A DNA stretch of 64,000 bases, taken from assembly GCA_002049455.2 (NCBI GenBank), contig KV918872.1, positions 124,001 to 188,000 on the forward strand, in the 5' to 3' direction. Numbering within the stretch: position 1 is the stretch's first letter; each line of letters opens with the position of its first letter. Positions 20,570 through 29,201 of this stretch are shown one piece after another. The stretch comes from Porphyra umbilicalis (Eukaryota; Rhodophyta; Bangiophyceae; Bangiales; Bangiaceae). A model generated the notes under the pieces. That model was not told where the DNA came from. It was given only the letters and a program-made list of their open reading frames with translations, and made no database searches. A program made the position numbers and the translations under genes.

Positions 20570-21300
20570 ACTAGGTTCCCCCCGAGGCAGGTTGGCGCAC
20601 CGCCACCACCCCGAGGAAGGTTGAGTTGCCTTCCTCCCCTGCTGCTTCACCAAATATGACAACACGCTCAGCCCACCTCACCCAGTTGTGGGGGAGGGCG
20701 AGCCAAACAGTGTCGCCGGCCAGTCCTGTGGGGGAATACCCGCCCCGAAAGAAACCCCCTAAAAGCACACACGCACGGCATCGACCGGGGGAAGGCGCCC
20801 CGAGCAACAAACACGAGTTGTGTGACCGGAAGTTTACTTGCCCGCGTCGAAGGCCTCGAGGCGACACTCACGCCTCATCCTCATATCCCATCCGTTCCCC
20901 TCGGACCCTCGGAAACCCCTCCTCAGACACCCTCAAAGGACCCTTGGAAAACCCTCCTCAGACACCCTCAAAGGACCCTCGGAAAACCCTCCCCTCAGGG
21001 CCCACGCGGCCCAAAACCCGGAGGACGGCCGAAGCTTCGAATACCGCCATGAGTACAGGCGGGGGAAGGTTGCTACGTGACACCCTCGCGGCGCCCCGGG
21101 GTCAGGGGCGCGAAGTAACAGAAGTCAATAATCCAAGTTGGGTTTACACAAAATAAGGCCCTCACGTAGGGGCCCGCTTGTGGGGGTTACGAATCGCAGG
21201 GAAGTATTCGAATTGCGGTAGTGGTTCGTGAGCCACGAGGTGATCACAAGTGCGTCGCCAACGGAAAAATTCAAAATATGTGTTAGTGGGGCTTATTTCC
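20570..21300 (-). repeat. G1 5' LTR and leader
   Basis: Read on the minus strand, this stretch aligns with 36185-36942 (G2) almost end to end. Shared landmarks are CACTTGTGATCACC, ATTTTGTGTAAACCC, GAGGGTGTCACGTAGCA and GGTATTCGAAGCTTCGG. It lies just upstream of Gag in both, so it must contain the LTR and leader. I could not fix the LTR/leader boundary or a primer-binding site because the matching 3' LTR is outside the window for both copies. Confidence 0.75.
20918..20987. repeat. 35-bp tandem duplication in G1 LTR
   Basis: Two copies of a 35-bp unit beginning CCTCCTCAGACACCCTC (20918 and 20953) differ by one base. G2 has a single copy at the matching place, so the duplication is specific to this copy. 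Confidence 0.8.
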
Positions 21301-22150
21301 GGGGAATCTGGTTCCTTGAGTGTGGGGGTCATGTGACGGACCGTCACAACCGCGACTTCGCGGCCTTCGTCCGCTCCGTCGGCCGCAGTGCGCGGTGGCT
21401 ACGCCGCATGTTGCGGTGCAACTCGGGTCGGGCGCTCCTTGTCCCGCACCCCGCGGCGGAGCCGCTGTTCGACGCCGGCGACGAGAAGACCGCCTACCTC
21501 GAGGACATGCAAGTTCGCTTGTGCCACCGCCCCGACGATCTGTTCGGCCATTACTTGGCGCTCGTCAACTTCGGGGGAGTAGACCCCTACTGTCCCTGGC
21601 CCCGGCGGCCCTGGCGACCGCCTCGGCCGACTTGGTATTGGAGGCCGACTCACTGACGCCTGCTCGTGCGCCCTTGTCGCCAGAGATGGCCGCGCGGTGC
21701 GCGACGCAGAGGATGCTGACGTACGAGTACCCGCCCGTCGTTCATAAGCAGCAGTGCATGCTGCAGGCGTACCCGTGCCATTCCAGTCAGGGTACCACCT
21801 ACGTCATGATGACGGCCGCCATCGTGTTGTGGCTTCTGCGCGCGTACCGCAAGACGAACCTTGTCATCAACCGGGCCCCGTGCTACTACTTCCTGACGGG
21901 GAATTTGTCGGTTCGCGAATTCGCGCCGGGCGACGGCGCCGTCGCCGACGCCTTGGCGGAGTACGATGCCATCGTGAGGACGGTGCCTTGGGCTGCCGTG
22001 CACAACCGAGTACCGTATCACAACGACCCAAACCGGCATACACCCACCACATTGCTTCCTTACCAAGTGGGAACCGTCGTCGATCGACGGTGTCACTACG
22101 TTCGCGACGTGAGCGTCCCCCGGACGCCGCAAGCCCCGGTTGGGGTTGTG
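21228..22150 (+). pseudogene. Unrecognised coding-like region, frameshifted
   Basis: Two overlapping plus-strand frames look like parts of one protein: frame of 21228 (RALLVPHPAAEPLFDAGDEK, then DDLFGHYLALVNFGG) and, after about 21590, the frame of 21320 (CATQRMLTYEYPPVVHKQQC, YVMMTAAIVLWLLRAYRKT, NRAPCYYFLTGNLSVREFAP). The second part includes a short hydrophobic stretch that could be a membrane segment. The open frame beyond ~22150 looks like GC-rich noise. I know no family for it; it could be an exon pair, a decayed gene or part of an unknown element beside the G1 LTR. Confidence 0.35.
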
Positions 22151-22807
22151 CTGACCCCTTGGGTCGGCGCGGCGGCCGGGTGCGGCGGGGGGGGGTGGGT
22201 GTTTTTTGGAGTTCTCACGGGGCCGTCGAGGGGCGCGAAGTGGCGGACGGAGAGCGGCCGCGCCGCTTGGGAGCCACCGACAGGTCGCAAGGCACGAAGG
22301 CGTAAGGAGACAGCCCGAGGCTTTCTGACGCGGCGCACGACGGCTTTACGCGTCGGGACAAACGCGGTACGACCGGGGCCAGGGCGATAACCTCAGTCGT
22401 GGCTGCGATACTGCCACACGTGGACGGAGCGGCCCGTAGCGCGCAGGACGTGCCGCAAAGCGGCGTCCAACTGCTTCTCCCGCGTACGCGGGGACTCCAG
22501 GCAGGGGGGGACGACGCCAGCGAGCCCGATGCGGGCGTACTCGACCACGGCAGCAGTGACCTCGCGGGGCCCCACCGCGGCCCAGTTGACGGACGGGTCG
22601 TACCCGAATATGGCGACGACCTGCCCTGACGTGAGCGAGTCTCGCCACTCCGTGGCCGTCAACGGGGTAGGGGGTGTCCACGACGCGGACAGCCACAATC
22701 GCGGGCGATGTCCGGCTGTCCCGGGATGGGGGTCACATCGGGACCCCTGACGCGCAGCTCGAGCGGCCCTGTCGCGGGACCGTCGTTGTCGTACCCGATG
22801 TCCCAAC

Positions 22808-23048
22808 CAGGGGCTTCGGAATAATGATTCAGATAAAGCACCGTTTTGTACGCAGCGGCTTTCTGTTCGCAGCAACATCTTATGTTCATCTGTATTGCCA
22901 CAAAGAGTCTGAGCATGCGGTGAGCTTTCCAGAAGTGTCTTCCGTTTTGCTCTCAGATTGGATGGCGAAAAGATACCAACGGATATATCCGGATGTATCT
23001 GGATATATCCCAGATTCTGCTGGAACATCCGGATTCTGAAAGGCCCTG
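22808..23048. mobile_element. 241-bp hAT MITE
   Basis: Flanked by a perfect 8-bp duplication GTCCCAAC (22800-22807 and 23049-23056), fitting nTnnnnAn. Ends are inverted repeats CAGGGGCTTCGGAAT and CAGGGCCTTTCAGAAT. The interior is AT-rich and has palindromic GGATATATCC-type motifs near the right end, like those in the hAT element at 6539-7291. There is no coding capacity. Confidence 0.88.
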
Positions 23049-23334
23049 GTCCCAACGCGCGAAGCGCGGACAGGCGGCCGAGCTGGCACCAACGGTCGGG
23101 TAGCCACCATCGCCACGGCGTTGCCCCGGGCCCCAGCAGCGGTCGTCGCTGGCGTCGCCCCCGTGTTTCTGGCCGCCGTCGGAAGTTCATACGGGACCGT
23201 CACGGCCGGTGGCCGTATGGCCCCGACCGTCTCCCGGACCGGCCGCCGGCCAGGCGCGGCCGTCCCGGGAATCGGCGTGGCGGCCGTGACCGCCCCCCCA
23301 GCGATCCTAGCGGTCGTTACGGGGGGTAGGGTGC

Positions 23335-23384
23335 CGGGTTGGCGCCCGAGTCGGGCGCCGCCGACCGACTCGGGCGCCAACCCG
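23335..23384. repeat. Perfect 20-bp inverted repeat (hairpin)
   Basis: Arms 23335-23354 and 23365-23384 are exact complements (core GGGTTGGCGCCCGAGTCGG) around a 10-nt loop. The stem is almost all G-C and would form a very stable cruciform or RNA hairpin. No terminus or target duplication was seen beside it. Confidence 0.85.
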
Positions 23385-23654
23385 TCACCGGACACGTCGC
23401 CGGCCGCGCCGGAAAGTCGTCGCGCCATGAAAGGCCCCCGCGGCCGTCGCGAGCCACGCCGGCACCTTTCGCGCGGGCCTCCGCCCACTGGGCCCACTCA
23501 GCGCTACCCGCGAGGGTCGACGCGTCTCACACACGGGGGCCGGCGGCGGGACCACTGGAGTCCCCGGTATCCGGTCAAGTAGACCTGGACGCGGAGGGTC
23601 CCGTCGGGCAACGTCGCGTGGTCCGCGATGCGGTCCACGACGTACCGCGGGCCA

Positions 23655-24310
23655 TCGGCCCCCATCCCATCGTCGGCGGTTCTGCCATCGCGCTTCTTCG
23701 GATACTTTCAAGCGATTTCAGGGCGACACAGTGTGGTGCCCCATCGAAACCGCAGCCTACGACTCAAAACGGCCTGTCGGGGATCTGGCGACTCAATTAT
23801 TCGGTTGGCATGGCATGTCCAACGGCTAAGACAACGAGAATAAAGCTCACACGGCCAATTCCCAGGTTTGTCCATCACTGTAATGATGCAATTTCACGAA
23901 TTCAGGAGGGGCCTCGCCCGTGGTGCACTCAGGCGAGATCACTGTCAGCGCGGGATGGTGAGGACAGCCGCGACCGGCCTTGACGTCCGAGGTTGGGTGT
24001 TTCTGCCCTACGGCGAGGTGTTTTGAGACGATTTTCATTGGTTACGAGCCATGTCCGCATTGTTCTGCTCGTGTACCCGTGTGTTACCAGGAATACGGTT
24101 GGTTGGCGGTGGCCACGTTCCCCATCAATGCCCCTAGAGCACGTGGGGTGGCGGGAGAGAACCCAACCGCCACGACCGATGCCGCGAAGGGCACCCCTGG
24201 CGGCCGGCGCCGAACACCCGCCCCCGCACCCTGCGCGTTGGCCCCAACTCTGGTCGCGGCCTGCGCGGTGGCAGTTGTGATGGCGTTGGACATGGCTTCG
24301 CAGGAGACGG
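23655..24310. repeat. Dispersed repeat R1, copy 1
   Basis: This stretch resembles 52555-53310. Shared landmarks in order: ATCGTCGGCGGTTCTGCC, the GGGGATCTGGCGACTCAAT region, TTTCATTGG..A.GAGCC, CCGCATTGT.CTGCTCGTG, GGTTGGCGGTGGC and GCGTTGGCCCCAACTC. Frames on both strands are partly conserved (minus ATANQPYSW, then QCGHGS and PMK), so it may descend from a coding element, but I cannot name it. Confidence 0.6.
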
Positions 24311-25370
24311 CTGCGCGCGGGAAAGGAAGGGGGGGGCGGGAGGCGGGGCGGCGGTGGGGGCGTCCGCTGTGGGTCAAGGCCGAGGCCGCGGACACGGCGG
24401 CGTCCGCCTCCGCCGCAGAAGAGTGGCGGCCGTGTCGGAGGCCGCCGCCGGGAAAGTAGCTGCGGCAAACTGGCGTTGGCTGGGCGGTGAAGGTGGCGGC
24501 GGCAGGGCGCACTGGTGGCTCTGCGGCTAGGCCGGCCCGCCGGGGCGGTAAATGGCGCCAGCGCCTGGCGGCGGGACGGCGGCGGGGGGCGGCGGCGGGC
24601 GGCGGCGGTTCGGCGGTGACGTGTGGCAGCGAAACGCCGGCGCGGTCCACGGCCGGCTGCTGTTAAGCGGCAAGCAGAGGCGGCGGCAAGGAGCGGAATC
24701 GCGTCCGCGCCCTTCCGCAGCAAAGAGGCCTGGCGGGGCGGACAGGCGGGGGGGATGCGCGGTGTCGGCGGCGGCGGCGGCATGTCACGGCGGTGTCGGG
24801 CGCTGCGGCGGCGTCGGCTGCTGCCAACACGCGTCGCCGCCACCGCCGCCAATGCACAAGGCGGCGGCGGCGACAAGGGGCGGCGGCGATGCGGCAGTCG
24901 GCGGCCTCGGCTGCGTCATTGTCGGCGCGTGGGGGGGGGCAGAAATGCTCGGTGGTTGCGCGGTGTCGGCGGTGGCGGCGGCACAACGCAGCGGCGGGCG
25001 GCGACAGCGACGCGGCGGCGGCGGTGGTCTTGGTGGCCACGGAGGTTCGCGCAACTGCGGAAAGGGCGGCGTCGCCAGTGCCGTGTCGACCCTGGAAGAG
25101 GGGCCGGCGCCAGCGGCGGCAAGGTGCTGCGCCGCGGAGGCTGCAGCGGACTTCGCGCCAGCAGGCGACAAGCACCTCGCGCAAGGTGGCGCCGCGGCAG
25201 CCGACGGGGTCAGCGACTCGGCGGCGGCGACTCGGCGACGTTGCCTCGGCCCTGCCGGCCGCCGTTGGGCGACGGCAGGGCGACGGCGGCGTTGGCCAGC
25301 CGCAATGTGGCGGGCTGCACCGGCGGTGGGGCGGCGGCGGAGGGCGCCGCCCCGACACGTGCCCCTGATA
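24311..25370. repeat. GC-rich CGG/GCC low-complexity block
   Basis: Dense GGCGGC/GCCGCC runs leave all six frames open, giving Ala/Arg/Gly/Pro strings with no recognisable motif. R1 copy 1 leads straight into it. I treat the long ORFs here as composition artefacts. From 25371 to 25628 the sequence becomes AT-richer, with a small hairpin and no gene. Confidence 0.6.
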
Positions 25371-25581
25371 TGGTTGATCGCATGTGAGTCATTGAGTGTC
25401 CCAAAATTTGATCAACAAATCTGCATCCGCCAAATAGTACTGAAAGATATGACCAAGATCAGTTGAAAATAATTTGCGCAGATTATGCCGGAAACCGGCA
25501 CGGCCGGATGCTTATCCGCCGCTGAGGTGCTCCCGTGGTGCTACCGTCTGCGAAAATTTTAGCCATCCTGCACGACTCTCA

Positions 25582-25608
25582 GGCGACACTTTGTCGTATT
25601 GTGTCGCC
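25582..25608. repeat. Short hairpin next to element G3
   Basis: GGCGACAC (25582-25589) and GTGTCGCC (25601-25608) are perfect complements around an 11-nt loop, about 20 bp beyond the integrase stop of G3. Its role is unknown. Confidence 0.6.
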
Positions 25609-25628
25609 AATGTGTCACCCATAAGGAA

Positions 25629-26226
25629 CTAAAGAGGCACCTTCAGCACGACCGCCGACGATGGAAGGAACGAGCCACTCGCAGCGCGAAATGTTGAGCG
25701 AGGCCCTCTGGGGCCGCGCTCGACGCGCGAGCGACGTGCGCGACTTTCTCGAGGCAGTGCTCCCCGTCCACGTCTAGGAGGACCGTGCGTCCGTCCGTGG
25801 CAACCACGCGATACGGTCCGCATACCACGTGCGTCAACTTCTCGCCGGAACCCTCCTTCTTGGCGTGGTCGCGCAGCAACGCGCAGCCACTCGCGGTAAC
25901 CTTCTCCGCGCGCAGCGCAAGGCGCTTGTCGTGGTCGCGCTTGTAACGTTCTTGTGTCGCCCTGAGCGTTGCCCGCATCTGCGGGATATGCTGCACGAGA
26001 AAAGTAAGGAGAACGGCCTGTGCCTGCTTCTCGGCGGCGGTGCCGCGCTTCGCCGTGAGGTGGTAGGCCCCGGTCTTGGGCACGTCCTTGAAATTCCCAG
26101 CTCGACACCCCCATGGGATTGACCAACTCGAACGGGGCGACCCCGGTGCTCCGGTGCGGGCGACTACTACACGCCGGCGTAAAGGCCCCGAGGAGTTGGT
26201 CACACGATCACGCATGCTCCGCCACG
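25629..26226 (-). pseudogene. G3 integrase C-terminus
   Basis: After the Harbinger insertion the frame reads YVAEHA, a TGA, then the end of the core HRSTGVAPFELVNPMGV. The C-terminal region follows: QERYKRDHDKRL, LRDHAKKEGSGEKLTHVVCG and TVLLDVDGEHCLEKVAHV. The pieces are in two frames (25643-26215 and 25629-26126), so a frameshift is present. No chromodomain is seen, unlike G1. Confidence 0.85.
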
Positions 26227-26229
26227 TAA

Positions 26230-26969
26230 GAGCATTGCCAACAACTCAGGCTATCGCTATCGGGTGTTCCATTCTAGAACCAAGTCCGCGTCCTTAGACA
26301 GCCACATGTACGTCAGCGGTTGGCTGCTGTGCTGTCATGAGCCTAAGTACCTGCAGGTTTCCTCATACCAGGCCTTGTCTGGGCCTAAGCAAGACGATAT
26401 TTTCTGCCAGGACTTGATTCACTGCAGCGGCAGATGACAACTGTGTTGAGCAGCTGTATCAACCATACCAAAGGCGCAGAGAACGCTCGTCGGCAGATGG
26501 ACACAGAAGCAGGTCAAAATGTGCAGCGCTTGATGACGACCACGCCTAGAACGACGTCACTGTAGGACCATTGCCATGCACGACAGCTCTTGCGGACGTT
26601 CCCGCCACCTCTGCCCAGAAGAAACTGGCAGTCTATCGTGCAGACGTGGCGCACACGTTGCAGCCACGTGCTATTATTTGCTGTGGAACGGGTCGTTGAT
26701 GCATTACATGGGCCAATCAGAGGCCCCCGTGAGGTAGCCTCGGCTATCCTAAAAGCTATTCCGACTCGAAATAGAAAAGAGATAGCCGCACAGCTATTCT
26801 TGGTCAGCGGAAGCCAGAATCAAGTAGGTAGTTCGATTTCAATGGCCCGAACAAAAAAAGGGCTTCTTCGTCTAAAAAGTGGTGTTACGTCGGACTTCAG
26901 GTGCTTACTGGTACACGTTGTTCAACGTGGCTTGAATATGGGGACATCATCGTATTGTTAACAATGCTC
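26230..26969. mobile_element. 740-bp Harbinger-like non-autonomous element
   Basis: Termini are inverted repeats GAGCATTGCCAACAA and GAGCATTGTTAACAA. Flanks are TAA (26227-26229) and TCA (26970-26972), consistent with a 3-bp TWA-type duplication with one mutation. Excision joins the G3 integrase frame (ILNH to YVAEH). The only sizeable ORF (26590-26961, plus) shows no transposase motif. Confidence 0.78.
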
Positions 26970-27700
26970 TCATGGTTCAGGATCGTTTGAATCGTGCGGT
27001 TGAACCGCTCCGTATGCCAGTTTGTCTGCGGGTGCGACGGGCACGTCACAATGGGCTCGATAGAGAGAACGTTGCAAACCTGGCCCCAGATGTGGCTAGT
27101 AAACTGGGGTCTTCCGTCAGAGAGTAGCCCATCCGGGAAACCATAGGCCGCCACCCAGTTGTTCAGGACGACTGAGGCGCTGTCCACCGCCGACGCACCG
27201 TCCATCGGGATGGCTCGCACCAGTTTGGTGAACCTATCGGTGATCACCAGGATGAACCGATGGCTGACAGACGTCTTGCTGAGGAGCCCGCAGAGGTCCA
27301 CCGCCATATCCTGAAAAAGCATCGTGACGGGGACCAGGGTGAGGGGCGAGCGCCGGGCCAAGGTCCGAACCCGCTGTCGGGTGCAGCTGTCGCATTTCTT
27401 CAAATAAAAGACGACGTCGGCCGCCATCCCATCCCAGTAGTGATACTTCCGCATCGCCGCATACATGCGGGACACTCCAGGGTGACCCGCGAGGGTCGCA
27501 TCGTGCTCCAAGTGAAGGGCCTGCCCCTGCAAGATGGCCGGGACCACCACCTGGTGTCCACCGTCGGGTTCCGCGCGTCGGCGGAGGATCCCATTGGGGC
27601 ACTCCAAGAAAGGGACGCGACGGCCGACGTTCAGGGACTTGACGACCTCTTGGCAGTAGCCATCGCGGGCTTGGGAGCACCGCGTCGCGGTCGATGCCAC
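26970..27700 (-). pseudogene. G3 integrase zinc finger and core
   Basis: Minus-strand frame with the HHCC finger (LEHDATLAGHPGVSRMY ... CDSCTRQ) and all three catalytic positions: Asp in MAVDLCGLLSKT, Asp in LLSDGRPQFTSH and Glu in HTERFNRTIQ. It stops at ILNH where the Harbinger element entered. It lies in a different frame from RNase H, so a frameshift falls near 27690. Confidence 0.9.
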
Positions 27701-28240
27701 GGACCATGCGGCCGCCGACGGTGTTTGCGGCGTCCCCGGGGCATTTTGGCCCGTACGGCGAATATGGGGTTGGCGTCATCGAACGCCGTCTCGCCGCTGC
27801 CCCCGAACTCCAGGCGCGAGATGCTGCCCACCATATAATGGGTCATCCCCGGTTTGTAGGCGACGTCGAACTCCAGCTCGCTCAGGCGTAAGCGCCAGCG
27901 TGCCAAGCGGGGGTTCCCCGAGCCCTCGATGTTGAGGATCCACCACAGGCAGTTGTGGTCCGTGCGCACGAGGAATCGGTCACCCTCAAGGTAGGGCCGG
28001 AGATCGAGCGACTCCCAGACAACTGCTCGGCACTCTTTGTCCGTGACCCCGTACGGGAGCTCGTTCGTGACCAGCCGCCGGCTCATAGACACGACCGGCT
28101 GGAGCTTTTCATCGTCCTGGTCCTGCAGCAGGGCGGCGCTCACGTGCGTCCCGCAGTCGTCCACGTCGAGGACGTGCATCCGCCCGCGCCGCGGGAGGGC
28201 GAGGACCGGTGGGATCGTTAGGGCCTCTTTCAGCCGGTCT
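27701..28240 (-). pseudogene. G3 RNase H
   Basis: Ty3 RNase H with HVLDVDDCGTHVSAALLQ, DKECRAVVWESLDLRPYL, VRTDHNCLWWIL and the closing FDVAYKPGMTHYMVGSISR. An in-frame TAA near 28240 separates it from RT (LQQQA then stop). After about residue 135 the ORF drifts out of frame toward integrase. Confidence 0.88.
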
Positions 28241-29193
28241 TACGCCTGCTGCTGCAGGGGCGTGGCAGGAGGCACGAAGACAGGGGCCATGGACCGCATA
28301 AGGTCCGTCAATGGCGGCGCCATCCGGGAGAAGTTCGGAACAAATCGGGTAAAGACGTTACACATCCCCACGAAGCTCCGTTCTTGCGTCCGGGTCGTGG
28401 GGAAGTGCGCCTCGCGCAGCGCGCGCGTGTGCGCGTCCTTCACGCCAAGCCGGCCCGGCTTGACTTCGTGCCCGAAGTACTTCATGGTTTTACGAAAGAA
28501 CAGGCACTTGGGCAGGCGGAGTGTCACCCCTGCACCGCGGAGCAGGTGCAGGACGCGGTAGACATGGCCGACATGTTCGTCCTCCGTCTTGGAGGTCACG
28601 TTGACATTTTCAAGATAGATGAGACAGCTTTGTCACTTCAACTCGGAAGGAATGATGTCAAGCGCCCCCTGATATGTCGCGGGCTCGTTTGTCAAGCCGA
28701 ACGGCATACGCTTGTACTGGAAGGCGCCCTCGTGGCACACGAAAGCCGTCTTTTCCCGATCATCGGGCACGATGGCAAAATGCCAGTAGCCGGCATTGCA
28801 ATCGATTTTCGAGAAGGTGGTCACCTCGCCGAGACTATTGATGCACTCGTGCATGCGGGGCAGCGGGTAAGAATCCTTCTTTGCCACGACATTCAACAGT
28901 CGGTAGTTGACGCAGAAACGGAGGGTGCCATCCTTCTTGGGAACCAGCGAGACCGGAAATCTCCATTACGACGACGTCGATTCGATGACGTCCGCCTTCA
29001 GCTGCTGCCAGACCTCGTCCGTCTCGTCTTCCCGCGCCGCGTGGCCCGCGCGGCGCGGCGCGATGCGGACGGGCCAGGCGCCAGCGTTGAGGTTGATGCG
29101 GCGCTGAGTAAACTTGATGACGGCCAGCCCCTGGCCCGTCCACATGTCCTTGATCTGGTCCAACATGCGGCGAATCCGGTCGTGCAGCGCCGC
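28241..29193 (-). pseudogene. G3 reverse transcriptase, active site destroyed
   Basis: The frame reads MLDQIKDMWTGQGLAVIKF, RRINLNAGAWPV, a TAA (28966), VSLVPKKDGTLRFCVNYR, KIDCNAGYWHFAI, MPFGLTNEPATYQ, then PSELK, a TGA where Trp is expected (28633-28635), QSCLIYLENVNV and FFRKTMKYFGHEV. The catalytic box, YLDD in this position in related elements, is YLEN here, so both active-site Asp residues are lost. Confidence 0.9.
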
Positions 29194-29201
29194 GTCGGCA
29201 T

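Larger units (their letters stand above)
1491..21300 (-). mobile_element. Ty3/gypsy chromovirus-like element G1 with nested insertions
   Basis: Reading the minus strand from 21300 to 1491 gives 5' LTR and leader, Gag, protease, reverse transcriptase, RNase H, integrase and a chromodomain-like tail, the standard Ty3/gypsy order. Three elements interrupt it: a hAT-like element in gag (17074-19170), copia C2 between protease and RT (9581-15130), and copia C1 in integrase (2190-7565). Without them about 7 kb of element remains. All parts carry in-frame stops, so it is dead. Its 5' region and Gag closely match G2 at 36-45 kb in the opposite orientation, so both are copies of one family. No 3' LTR was found down to base 1. 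Confidence 0.9.
22393..23590 (-). pseudogene. Unrecognised minus-strand gene remnant split by a MITE
   Basis: The last ~100 codons look coding (LTATEWRDSLTSGQVVAIFG, REVTAAVVEYARIGLAG, REKQLDAALRHVLRATGRSV) and end at 22393. Upstream, in another frame, GWDIGYDNDGPATGPLELRV reaches the MITE at 22808-23048. Beyond the MITE a Pro/Thr/Ala-rich frame (AVTVPYELPTAARNTGATPA) continues to about 23500. At least one frameshift near 22700 is needed. No domain is recognised. Confidence 0.35.

Noticed and set aside
24311-25370. Long ORFs in all six frames of the GC-rich blocks (also at 30.2, 35.2, 54.8, 61.8 and 63.0 kb)
   Set aside because: Stop codons are rare in CGG/CCG-rich DNA, the translations are Ala/Arg/Pro/Gly strings, and both strands are equally open.
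23726-25612. hAT-type element bounded by CAGGGCGACACAG and its inverted match near 25600
   Set aside because: The supposed termini look alike, but flanking octamers do not match and similarity with R1 copy 2 extends past the left end.
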